NCBI GenBank assembly: GCA_032718475.1
Contig: JAUCBJ010005652.1
Span: 62,001-126,000, forward strand
Direction of reading: 5' to 3'
DNA from: Nemertoderma westbladi
Taxonomy: Eukaryota > Xenacoelomorpha > Nemertodermatida > Nemertodermatidae
DNA: 64,000 nucleotides
Part shown: piece after piece, positions 40,581 through 50,584 of the stretch
Position numbering within the stretch: the stretch's first letter is position 1
Layout: the number at the start of each line of letters is the position of its first letter
The notes under the pieces: model-generated
The model's input: the letters and a program-made list of their open reading frames with translations, nothing else
The model's database searches: none
Told to the model about the DNA's origin: nothing
Translations under genes and position numbers: made by a program

Positions 40581-43022
40581 ATGGGGCGCCGAACTGCCAA
40601 GGGACAATCAGGACTCGGTAAAACTATAATGAGAGATAAAAAGAGTTCTGGTATCCATCTCCGTAAAGACGGTTTGGTTAACTATCAACCCCCAGCGACC
40701 GTGGATGCATTGGTTTCGGTAACAGACCAGACCAGTCTGGAGGACTTCCTAACCACCGCCGATCTGGCGGGGCGCGACTTCACTGCTGAGCGCCACAAAA
40801 ACAGCGCGAAAATAATCAACCCCGCATGTGCAGTGGAGTGTGACGCGTCAGAGGATATGTTGAGGAAGCAGGAGAAACTCGCTGATATGGTGCGGATCCC
40901 TCGACGTCCGCCCTGGGACACAACGACCACTCCCGATGAGTTGGAGGCTGCGGAGAGAGAGAGTTTCCTCGACTGGCGTCGGGGGTTGGCCTTGATGCAG
41001 GAGCAGTACGACGTGTTGGTGACTCCTTACGAGAGAAACCTCGAGATTTGGCGTCAGTTGTGGCGGGTCATTGAACGCAGTCACCTCGTTGTACAGATCG
41101 TGGACGCGCGGAATCCCTTGCTCTTCCATTGCGAGGACATCGATAGGTACGTAAAGGAAACCGACTCCAATAAGGTGAACCTCTTGTTACTAAACAAGGC
41201 GGATCTCCTGACAGAGCGACAGCGCCGAAGCTGGGCCGAATACTTCAGTTCCCAGCGGATAAACTTTGCGTTCTGGTCGGCGTCGACTGAGATGGACCTT
41301 GTGGCCTCCTCGGCGTCGGATACGGACTCCGATACCGACAGCTCCGAGGGACCGGATTCCCCGGGGTACGAACTGGTCTCCGGTTCGCGGTTCAACTATA
41401 GAGATGTTGAGGGATTCGCTGACGACCTTCCTGGCGTGGTTAATGAAGGTGTAGAGGAGAACGATAATTATAATGGTGGCACCAAAAGTATGGGGGCCCA
41501 TAAACTCGTCCACGTCCAACAATCTCCTAATTCCTGCAGCTCCTCCTCCCATTCTTCCTCTAGCTCCTCCCGCTCCTCCTCAGCCCGCTCCTCTCCCTTC
41601 CAACCCCCCTCTCCCACCCCCGATTATACCCCCCATGACTGTCTCCCATTGGTCACGATTACCTCGGACCAGCTCTCACTAATAGACCCCCATCGTCCCG
41701 ATGGCAGCGACGACGACTACTACAGGGACTTCGAGGAGCTCTCCGACTACGGCTACCAGCCCCTCCCCGACAACGATGACGATGTGGACTCCGCTGACGA
41801 TATGGAGAGCAATGTTGACAAAGTAATGGAAGAGCCGAAGGCGTTCGAAGCGTTTTCCAACGATATGGAAGTCAACGAAGTAGCTTTGGAGGTTTTAGGT
41901 GTTGAAGCGATGGTGGAGCTGGCTGAGGTCGTAAAGGAAGTCGAAACAACTGGGGTTGTAGATGAGGAAGACGTTGTGACCAGGTACAGCGTTATATCGC
42001 CGGACGTCCACGCAATATTCGACACGAGTAGCGCGGGGAGTGTGGGAGACGTTAACCAAGGAGCGATGGGGGACATGGATGGGGTTGTAGACGAGGAAGT
42101 TATGGAGAACAGCAGCGGTGAGAGCGACACTAACGATCTATCGTACAAGGTACTCAGTGGGGATGAGTTGCTTCGTTTGTTCCGACGGTTGGGATCCGAC
42201 GTACCCCGGACAGGATCCGACGTACCCCGTACCGGATCCGAGACCCCCACACGGCTCACTGTCGGTCTCCTAGGCTATCCTAATGTCGGTAAGAGCTCGA
42301 CCATCAACGCGCTCCTCGCATCCAAGAAGGTCGCTGTGAGCGCGACCCCGGGCCGTACCAAACACCTACAGACGCTCTACGTCTCCGACGACTTGGTGCT
42401 GGCCGACTGCCCCGGCCTGGTCTTCCCTTCCTTCGTCTCCACTAAGGCCGAACTCATCCTTAACGGAGTTCTCTCAGTCGACCAGATGCGGGACTACGTG
42501 GCTCCGGTCGCGTTGCTATGCCAACGCGTACCGCGACCCGTGCTGGCCGGCCTCTACGGGTTCCGGTTGGCCGAAGGTTCCGAGTCCAACAGGATTCCGG
42601 ACGTCCGACCCGCCACTGTTGTGTCGATGACTCACGAATTTCTCGACGCCCACGCAACGTCGCGCGGCTTTATGACGTCACGAGGTCGTCCTGACGGGCA
42701 GCGTTCCGCCAGACTGGTGCTGAAGGACTACGTACAGGCCCGTATAGTCTACTGCCATGCGCCCCCTGGTGTTCCTACCCGCGGCTTCCAGGATTGGATG
42801 AAGTCGCGTGTCTCCCTAGGCAACACAGTGACGTCATCGCCACCACCCACTAAGGAACCGCAGTTGAGTCAGTTTGATAGTCAGTTTTTTTCGGGGCAGC
42901 AGTCGAGACTCGGGGTGAAGGGTAACCGGGTCCCGGGTGCTATGACAACCGGCAGGAAGAGACATAACAATAAGTGTAAAAAGGAAAAGTTAAGACGTGT
43001 TTATAAACATTTGGATCAATAA
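40581..43022 (+). CDS. LSG1: Large-subunit GTPase 1 (LSG1), circularly permuted GTPase
   Basis: An 813-residue single-exon frame. LSG1 releases the export adaptor NMD3 from cytoplasmic pre-60S ribosomal subunits. The permuted GTPase order is visible: G4 NKAD at residues 205-208 (LLLLNKADLL), then G1 GYPNVGKSS at about 565-573, and G3 DCPG at about 609-612. VVQIVDARNPLLF near 170 is the YlqF/YawG-family signature, and the N-terminus (MGRRTAKGQSGLGKTIMRDK) is typical. A 350-residue Ser/Asp/Glu-rich insert (about 220-560) separates the halves and accounts for extra length over human LSG1 (about 660 residues). The C-terminus is Lys/Arg-rich. The ATG at 40581 matches the conserved start. The coding region is markedly richer in GC than its surroundings and has no introns. 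Confidence 0.93.
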   Translation: MGRRTAKGQSGLGKTIMRDKKSSGIHLRKDGLVNYQPPATVDALVSVTDQTSLEDFLTTADLAGRDFTAERHKNSAKIINPACAVECDASEDMLRKQEKLADMVRIPRRPPWDTTTTPDELEAAERESFLDWRRGLALMQEQYDVLVTPYERNLEIWRQLWRVIERSHLVVQIVDARNPLLFHCEDIDRYVKETDSNKVNLLLLNKADLLTERQRRSWAEYFSSQRINFAFWSASTEMDLVASSASDTDSDTDSSEGPDSPGYELVSGSRFNYRDVEGFADDLPGVVNEGVEENDNYNGGTKSMGAHKLVHVQQSPNSCSSSSHSSSSSSRSSSARSSPFQPPSPTPDYTPHDCLPLVTITSDQLSLIDPHRPDGSDDDYYRDFEELSDYGYQPLPDNDDDVDSADDMESNVDKVMEEPKAFEAFSNDMEVNEVALEVLGVEAMVELAEVVKEVETTGVVDEEDVVTRYSVISPDVHAIFDTSSAGSVGDVNQGAMGDMDGVVDEEVMENSSGESDTNDLSYKVLSGDELLRLFRRLGSDVPRTGSDVPRTGSETPTRLTVGLLGYPNVGKSSTINALLASKKVAVSATPGRTKHLQTLYVSDDLVLADCPGLVFPSFVSTKAELILNGVLSVDQMRDYVAPVALLCQRVPRPVLAGLYGFRLAEGSESNRIPDVRPATVVSMTHEFLDAHATSRGFMTSRGRPDGQRSARLVLKDYVQARIVYCHAPPGVPTRGFQDWMKSRVSLGNTVTSSPPPTKEPQLSQFDSQFFSGQQSRLGVKGNRVPGAMTTGRKRHNNKCKKEKLRRVYKHLDQ

Positions 43023-44171
43023 TTAATGTGTTACAGTTAGTAATGCACGGTTATTTTGCAAGATTAATTTCGTTAGTGCTTTCTATTTGGTGTATCTATG
43101 TAGAACTATATCAACTATACATGTTGCATTCTGTCTATATAAAGGAAAGAGTATTCAATGTTTGTACAAACACGATATGGAGTTTTCTATCAACATGTTC
43201 CCGGTTTCATATGCGAATGCAAACAGACGGGAATGCACTGGTCGTCCTATATATATTTTTGCATATATTTACTTACGGTATTGTCAGGTCAGTAGGTACA
43301 GCACTAGATCTACAGCCGACCCTTTATCTGTATGCAGATTTTTGATATGAAATCACTTTTCATCTCACCGTGAATTACCTGTTGTACTCTGAAAATTCAA
43401 AGGCCAATTAGAAGACTCAAATCGATACCAATTCAATTAATTTTTACTGTTATAAAAATGCTTAACTATATAATTACATTTTTGAACTTAATCAATAAAA
43501 AAATTCCACCGATAAACATAATTGTAAAAATAGGAGAGAAGGGGGTGGGTTGTCTTGAAATGTTAAAGAAGTTATTATATTAAGGGCGATGGTGAATTCT
43601 ATGTATAACGTTTTTTATTTAATTTGTTTATTTAAAAAAATATTATATCGGTTTTCAGACACTCGTTTATTTACGTAAACCTCCCCCGTTGCGCTCGCTC
43701 TCTTCTGGCATATATGGGGGACTTTCCACGCAATCAAATCAGCTGATTATAAATAATGATAATATTAATATATTAAATATAAAACCCAAAAGTTGCTGCG
43801 GCGTATCTCAAACCGAATTTCTATATTAGAGGCCTCCTAAAATGTCATCCCACTTTCTCGGTGACAATTATCAACGATGTTGTACTGGAATGATTAATTC
43901 TAGGATTAAATATATCAAGTTGTGTATCAAAAATACAATAGTGTGTTTGTCGATCATAAAACATTCTTCCATAAGTAAAACATACGCGATAATTTATCAT
44001 TATTGCTCCGGGGTAAATTTATAAGAGAAGCGTGAAATACTTACATAATACTCAAAAAATAAAAACAAAAGTACAATAACAAACTGCACGTATAACGATC
44101 GCAGACTATTTATACACCTAATAAACATTTTTCCACTTTTCACTTTTAAAAATTATGACTTACAACTAAAT
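43023..44171. other. Downstream region of LSG1
   Basis: No gene seen; AT-rich. A polyadenylation signal AATAAA is at 43494-43499, about 470 bp after the LSG1 stop, and is a candidate for that gene. Confidence 0.4.
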
Positions 44172-45582
44172 TTACTTCATCCAAGTTTTTGATTGTGGTA
44201 TAAAATATATTCTCCAAGCGTTTGGCTTCGTCGCTGTCACGCAATTGGTTGATTGTGGCACAGAATGCCTTTTCCAGAAACTTGTAGCAATTCTTTTGGC
44301 CGGTTCAGGTGATATACCGGACGATTCCGAATCCTCAGCCAACTTTTCCGCTTTGGTAGCCTGCTCCATGAAATATCGCACTTTAGACATGGGGTCCTTT
44401 GAATGAATATTGGGCACAACTGTCGCATCCGATTGCGATTTCATCAAAACGCTTTCAGTTTCGCTATTTTGCAATAATCTCGGATACTTTTTTTTGTCTT
44501 TCAGGTTTTCCTGTGACTTGTTACCTCGTGTATGGGTATCGAGATTTGTGTTGTAGTTAGTGAGTGCTGGCCTCGAGGTTGGAAGCGTCCAACCTACACT
44601 CAATGGATTATTTATTGTAGTACTAGAGGCAGATGTAACGGACAAGGGTAACTGATCTGTAGGTAGTGATGGTTCCTTTGATGTGTGTGAAGGCGAGGTA
44701 ACATGTGGTGTGTCTTGGGGGACCTGAATGCTGCCTACTGGAGGTTGTTTAGAGTGAGATTTAAGGTCTGTGGATATTGTTTTATGTGACGTGTCAATAC
44801 CAATTGAGTTTGAATGTTGTGGCTGTGGCATGGTGGTATGGAAAGGATATCGTACGTAGCCTTGGGTCTGGTGACGTCATTACTTTCGAATGCGGAGGAA
44901 TAATATTGGGATGAGTATGTGCGGGTAGTTGAGGTGGATGAGAATAGTGATTGATCTGGTTTGGAGGTAAAATAACTGGCTCAAGAGGAGGGGGAGGGTG
45001 ATGCATTTGATAGCGACTAAAAGGAAATGTTTTATCTGGTGGAGGTCGTTAGAATGGCGGGTGTATCGAGAACTGCTTCGATTTACGGAGCTGTCCAAAT
45101 AGGTTCTTTGCTTTTGAATTCGAAACTTGTATGTTACTGGTAGCTTCATCGATAATCGAAAGTTTCATCAGTTTTGAATAGCTCTTTATTATTTCTTGAA
45201 AAGATTGTCTTATAATAGTTGGAAACTTCTCAGTACAATTTTGTATAATTGTTGCAGCTAATTCTCTAATCGTGTATCGAGGAACGCAGAGTTTGCTTGA
45301 TAAAACACACTTGATGCCTTTATCATTAAATATGTTAATCGAACATCTAAAGCGTATCTCCAGTTTTCTAAGCATTTCCCTATTTTTACAACTTAGTACA
45401 GAAGATATGCTAGGTGTAATATCGAAGAGTAGTTTATATTTATTGCCATTATTCCTTTCTGAAACAAATCTTGAAACATTATTCCATTGTAAATAAACAT
45501 CGTATTCTTTCTTATCGGAGCTAGAAGACGCGGCAGTCGGTACAAAATGTGCTTTTGCACAATGCGGTTGCCCTGGTTCCAT
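44172..45582 (-). pseudogene. Unrecognised gene, interrupted
   Basis: Read from ATG 45582, a 177-codon frame (KEYDVYLQWNNVSRFVSERN, KLEIRFRCSINIFNDKGIKC, FPTIIRQSFQEIIKSYSKLM) stops at TAA 45049-45051. The same frame continues after the stop as a Pro/His-rich segment (MHHPPPPLEPVILPPNQINH) to about 44830, where a third piece takes over in another frame (MPQPQHSNSIGIDTSHK to 44172), Ser/Thr/Pro-rich with KVRYFMEQATKAEKLAEDSE near its end. The first part could be a small folded domain, the rest is low complexity. I do not recognise the family. It may be a decayed gene, or a gene with introns I cannot place. A 105-bp hairpin lies just upstream of the start. Confidence 0.45.
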
Positions 45583-45596
45583 CCGGGTTTACTCAA

Positions 45597-45701
45597 GGAC
45601 TTCTAGAACATAGTATACATTCATATACATATAGAATATATGAATGTATAGAATGTATAGAATGTATTACATATAGAATATATACTATGTTCTAGAAGTC
45701 C
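45597..45701. repeat. 105-bp hairpin element (MITE-like)
   Basis: A perfect 21-bp inverted repeat, GGACTTCTAGAACATAGTAT plus A (45597-45617) and its complement (45681-45701), encloses TATAGAATGTA repeats. The flanks carry a direct repeat GGTTTACT on both sides (near 45586-45593 and 45703-45711), like a target duplication. Probably a very small non-autonomous insertion. Confidence 0.6.
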
Positions 45702-46066
45702 CTGGTTTACTATGAAATTGAATTTCTTACCGGTCAGCCAGTACCGGTACTATACCAGTAAACAATATTCTTAACCCCAGACGGACTGACGGCAGTTTCC
45801 TTTCCTTGTTCATTGTTTTGATTCTTTATTACTATGAGCAGCCAGCACCATTTATTGGCTTATTGATAAGTTAAATAATCACCACATAATGAATATGTAA
45901 TAAAGTCTTACTGTCTTAAGAATAACATAAAATCTGACATCATGTATCAGCATTTTCAAATTTTGAAAAAAAGTAGGGTCCCCTATATTTAAGGAGTGCC
46001 GCTAAAACGTCTGTCCTTATCATCTGTTCCGATCTGACAGTATCTGACACTTGTTCCACTTGTTCC

Positions 46067-46375
46067 TTGAATAGGCTTTCCAGGATTTGGAAGTCACCTA
46101 GAATTAATCGGAAACTTAAGGTCCGATTATTCAGAGCAGCAGTAGTTCCAGTACTCCTCTACGGGAGTCCATGCTGGGCTCTAACTGCTGAGGACACCAA
46201 ATCTCTGGATGGCACATTCACAAGAATGCTACGCCGGGTTCATTGTGTCAAGTACAATGCACACATCTCCAACCAGACACTATATAACATTGGAGGTGTC
46301 TCATTGGTTCCCCCAAGCTTGACACTAGAACAAAATCGCCTCCGCTTTGCAGGACATTGCTTTCGCCGTGAGGAC
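46067..46375 (+). pseudogene. LINE C-terminal fragment, left half (split by element D)
   Basis: Encodes the post-RT C-terminus of a LINE: LKVRLFRAAVVPVLLYGSPC, ALTAEDTKSLDGTFTRMLRR, NRLRFAGHCFRRE. It is similar in layout to the 27012-27402 region of the LINE at 25.7 kb. It is interrupted at 46381 by the LTR of D and resumes at 58288. No RT catalytic motifs remain. Confidence 0.8.
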
Positions 46376-46380
46376 CAGCC
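46376..46380. repeat. Target-site duplication of element D, left
   Basis: CAGCC, directly before the LTR; matched at 58288-58292. Confidence 0.85.
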
Positions 46381-46568
46381 TGTTCGCGCTTTTGAAGACC
46401 TTTAGCAGTTTAACCTGCCAAAATTTATATGTCTTTTAGTTAATTAACACACCTTTAGCATACGACAATATTTTATGCTAATAAACAAAACATTAGCCGA
46501 AGCCAGCCCATGCGCGATCATTCACCCGATGGATCTACACCCGGGAGGCTGAATTCGGATGCTTAGAT

Positions 46569-46574
46569 TTTATT
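46569..46574 (-). terminator. D: candidate polyadenylation signal in LTR
   Basis: AATAAA on the minus strand about 130 bp downstream of the TATA-like box; repeated in the 5' LTR copy at +10671. Confidence 0.45.
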
Positions 46575-46725
46575 ATTGCAGTGTAAGGTTGCAGTGTAAG
46601 CCTACTGTATTATTCGATAGATCACTAATAATTAATTTCTGACAGATATTATTAACTTTCGGGAAATATTAACAGTTCCTTTAGGACGTGGCGCTCTATC
46701 TATTTAAACAGAGCTAGGACTTATA

Positions 46726-46899
46726 CTAAACGCAACGATAAGGCTTATGATTAAAGTATAAGTCGCATTCTTTAGGAAATGCTTTGTTACCAGTCACATC
46801 ACACTCACAATCATGCACACTATTCTGCCGACCGTCAGTACATTTGATCACACATGAAGAGAACAGCAATTGACTCAGGTAGTGTCCACTAAATAACAT
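46726..46899 (-). CDS. D: small sense ORF in 3' LTR
   Basis: 57 codons from MLFSGHYLSQLLFSSC, with CTDGRQNSVHDCE and KAFPKECDLY. It is homologous to the LTR ORFs of A, B and 63406. The frame is open further upstream (to 46935) but without a conserved ATG. Cysteines and a hydrophobic N-terminal third suggest a secreted or membrane peptide (inference). An identical copy is in the 5' LTR. Confidence 0.4.
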   Translation of the reverse strand: MLFSGHYLSQLLFSSCVIKCTDGRQNSVHDCECDVTGNKAFPKECDLYFNHKPYRCV

Positions 46900-47616
46900 T
46901 AGATTCAATACACACCACATTGATATAAATCGCAATTGTTATATATAGCCCGCCTCTCTAACCTGTAGTGTATCAAGAAAATTGGGAATTTGGGTGATTT
47001 ATCCGTATTATCCAAAGAGCAATATTTCCATCAACAAATAGGTACAATTAATAACTGACGGTAAATAGCAGTACAAACAATATGATTAGTGCAGTTAAAT
47101 TAAGTGAGGTAACACCGCCGCCGGTAACAGTTATACTTTCTATAATCTAAGCAGTTTACTAGAGTTCTTACCAAAAAGCCGGTGTTTCTGGCTTGGACAG
47201 CAATAACAACAAAGTATCAAGTAAAAACAGTAAGACTGAACACTCTCCTTATGATCGGCTGAAAAGCTACACGTCGACAGGAAAAATCGCTCTGATTGGC
47301 TCAAGCCAAACAAAGAACTATGCGTCCAATGGCTGTTTCCATGTCAGCAACCAGCTGTTAGATGTCGTAATATGAATCATCACGGCTAAGCTGTGAAAGG
47401 TAGTTGGTGCATTACAGGTTTTTTGCTTTACCATGTCCGCCAAAACACGTATATAGCAGAATGATTTTTATGTCCGTTAAAACACCTGTAACGGTACCTT
47501 GCGGGCGAGGGGAATATATATACAGTTAGAGAACCTTTTTAGAGTATTCCAGCGCCTGGGGGGAAACTGGATTGCGAAGCAAAAGGGGCCAGTTATATCC
47601 CACAGAAGCTTTTACA

Positions 47617-47626
47617 CCGCTCCCAG
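47617..47626 (-). promoter_or_regulatory. D: candidate polypurine tract
   Basis: CTGGGAGCGG on the minus strand, directly before the 3' LTR and identical to that of element A. Confidence 0.6.
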
Positions 47627-47694
47627 AAAATGGGATTTAAGTCTATAAAATATACAAAATCACAGTTTCTCAAATACGAAAATACTCTAAACAG

Positions 47695-48958
47695 TTAGTC
47701 TTTCATGCGCGGACGGCGTTTACGCAGTTTTTTAAAGCTAGCCAGAGTCTTTTTCTCTTTGGGGCGAGCCACTTTACAAGGAGGGCTATAACTCCTGGGT
47801 GAAGGGTGCAACATGATTGCATCAGAGGGTATAGGATTATGGTCGGTGTATCCGCCAGTCGAAGTGCCGAGTTGATTGACATCAACGTCGGGGGAGAGGG
47901 GTCTAACGGCTTTGAGAGCTCGTTTCAAGACAGCCGCTCTTACGGGTCCTTTACGAGTGGTCTGAATGAGGGCCGTGGGTGGACCATAGGCAGTTAGAAA
48001 CTTCCTTGGTTTAATGGTTCTTTCCAACTCGCGTTCGCGGGCTCGGTACTCGTAAGGCCGTCGATATACTTCCTGTAACTCGATATGCGTGATTTCTGTT
48101 CGACAGAAGCGAATAGATAAGGATGGAACGCATAAATTCCTTCGTAAGCGCGTCCAAGATAATAGCGATGGCGCGAATCACGATGTAAATCAGCGTTCGC
48201 TTCCCAAGCTCTAATGTAACGTAGTGTGATCATTTCATCTACGCTTTCCAAATCGCGATTAAAAGGGCAATCGAAACTGGCGTGTCCCTTTAGTGGACAG
48301 TGGTGACATTGAGTCATAAATTGAGGGTAAACCGCAAAAATATGCAAATTATTAAATCTGCAATACGCTCAATAAATTTCCATCGCCGGTTGTTCGTGGA
48401 AATAGGAACAGCGGACGTTTGTGTCCATGGGCGTAACATGGTCTCTCGATGCGCATAACCGACAACGTTGCCGAGAAACATAGTTGGCATGGCGATAATC
48501 GTACGCAGTGAGACACTGTGGACCTTGATACCATTCTAGGATGTAATCGTTGTCGCTGTTCCGAGCGCGATAGGCTGAATCTCCTCAGATTCTAGGCATA
48601 TTGGTTCGTCTTCCCAGTCTGTTACGAATATAATTTTCGTGATCTATTCTCGGTTTATCGTTACGACTCCGCTGGGTATGATATTTAAATAGAACCATTT
48701 CCCTTTAGGGTGTCTACATCGTCCGTATCATGTAAATCGATAGGATGGCCGGTAGTTAAGAAGTCCATACACGTACCATTACGATGCGTATAGCGAGCGG
48801 TTAATTTTCGATAGTCCAATTCACGCGTAAGTTGCTCTTGGGACATCGGCGGTTCGATATAACGACCATCGTCCTCCGTAATAGTCGGATCGGCTTCACC
48901 GCGTATCAAGCTATCCACAAACGCTAATACCAAGGTCATCTTCTATTAATTCCGTCAT
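47695..48958 (-). pseudogene. D: decayed third ORF (ORF3) with CCHC knuckle and basic tail
   Basis: Opens at ATG 48958 (MTELIED), shifts frame after a small deletion, then reads SLIRGEADPT, EDDGRYIEPPMSQEQL and TTGHPIDLH down to 48685. Further coding-like stretches follow: a Cys-rich part (RQRCRLC near 48470), then QCHHCPLKGHASFDCPF (near 48290-48330), an exact C-x2-C-x4-H-x4-C knuckle. The end is RKGPVRAAVLKRAL, then the basic tail KKLRKRRPRMKD at 47695. At least two stop codons (near 48575 and 48370) and two frameshifts break it here. Start and tail are shared with element A (5625-6955). Family not recognised; nucleic-acid binding is plausible (inference). Confidence 0.55.
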
Positions 48959-50584
48959 ATCTGCTATCTGAGTTTATTAATATTAGTATGAGTCAATATT
49001 TAGGCAAGCGGGCGTCGCTGCCTACTAGTCTTTGACCCCGGACAGTGGGTTTCTCAGCGCCGATGTACCGTTGTAGCGGTGTTTGCGCCAACATGTAGCA
49101 ACAGCACGACAACGATAATCGACACAAGTCCCACCACTGTCCGTCCCAAAGGCTTGAATCCACTTGAGGTTATCTCGGTAGAGTTAGGCTACTTTACAAT
49201 TGCGATTAGCTACTGTAAACACACTTTAGTAGTATCATTCACCTATAAACGCACAAATTCCATACAATCATTACTTACTGCACACATGCAAGCCATTTTG
49301 TCCGTTAGTCATTGTCTTCCAGAATGTCACGTTATTACTATGTATCCTTGGATACTAATAGTGCGCTATGTATTCTCTTATGCTACGCAATGGGGCAAGC
49401 CTTTATTGTTCCTTTAACTTGCTTCTAATTCCAGCGTGGGTGTTGCCATGGTGACATTATGGAAAACTAGCGGTAGAATTAGGGTAATTCTCATGCATAC
49501 AGATCTGGGATGTTATTTAATAGTAATTCTTTAATTGTCAATATCCTCTTTATGCATGATTTTATAAATTTTATCGGCTATTGACTATATGTTGGAGATT
49601 CTCACACTCTAATACACTCAATATGAATCTCCGCTCCCATGATCTATTAATTACTGGAATTTTGGGAATGTTATAAATTGCACAAAATGACAATTTATGA
49701 AATTCATTTGAATATGAATTTAAATTTATTCCCGTGAATTTTATTATTTGATGTTAAATTGACACAAATTTTATTCCAGAGCATATCTGGGGACTTAGGA
49801 TCCTTAATTCTATAAAATAGTCCTTCTAAGAATATCGGTAAATACTGCGATATCTTAATTGACTAGAAATTTTAAAGGATCGGGATTTTACAGATTTTAA
49901 TAAATATTAAATTAATATTTAGGATGGGCACCGATTTATTCCAGAACTTGTCTGGGGACATTAACCACTGATTCTAGAATTTGTCTTTCAAGTATATCGG
50001 TGGGTGCCGCGATATCTTAATCGACTAGAATTACAGGTGGTCAAAGGGTTTAACAGATTTATTTTGCGTTATACGCTACTGTTAAAGGGACATCACGCTA
50101 CTATATGTATTATTTAATATAAGGTAGAAGAGCAATATCGCACGAAGCAATGTCAGTGTGAAGAGGCAAGTCGTTTCCAAGGTCTACCCAGAGCTTGGTT
50201 TAGCCGAGACACGAGGATCTGAACTTTGCATTCCTAATACTCTGCCTACCAATAATACTTAAATATAGTAGTGGCTTTATTGTACTTTAATAAGTACGGA
50301 CATTTCATCTTACTGTAGTCACGTATTTATAATATGATACGGACAGTAAGGAAAGAGAAAAAATAATTATTTCTCGCCGTCGCACTAAATATATATTATA
50401 AATAATTACGTACGTAATAAACGCTAATATATTGCACTAATCTACTAAATAATCCCTAAAATAACATTCTACCAAATAAAATTAAAGAAAACGATTATAA
50501 TAATATTACGTAATAATACATACATAAATATAAAATAAAAAACAAATATAAAATGATATAGTCACACACCCACTCCATATGTTA
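48959..50584 (-). other. D: 3' noncoding region with duplicated hairpin unit
   Basis: Counterpart of 3950-5624 in A. Hairpin units at 49938-50031 and 49773-49869. In the second unit D has CCAGATATGCTCTGG, a full 5-bp stem, where A has CCAGACATGTTCTAG with one weaker position. Confidence 0.65.

Larger units (their letters stand above)
46381..47616 (-). repeat. D: 3' LTR (1236 bp)
   Basis: Ends TGTAAAAGC/GCGCGAACA on the minus strand. It carries the small sense ORF (46726-46899 from its MLF codon), a TATA-like TTTAAATA (46701-46708), the GCGCCACGTCCTAAAGGAAC block and an AATAAA at 46569-46574 on the minus strand, which would be the polyadenylation signal. Confidence 0.93.

Noticed and set aside
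46726-46935. Independent host gene encoding the 69-residue frame
   Set aside because: The identical frame occurs at 57397-57606 because both lie in the LTRs of element D; it is an element feature.
47193-47375. 60-codon + strand frame (also at 57864-58046)
   Set aside because: Antisense within the LTRs of D, duplicated only because the LTRs are duplicated; not shared by the A or B LTRs.
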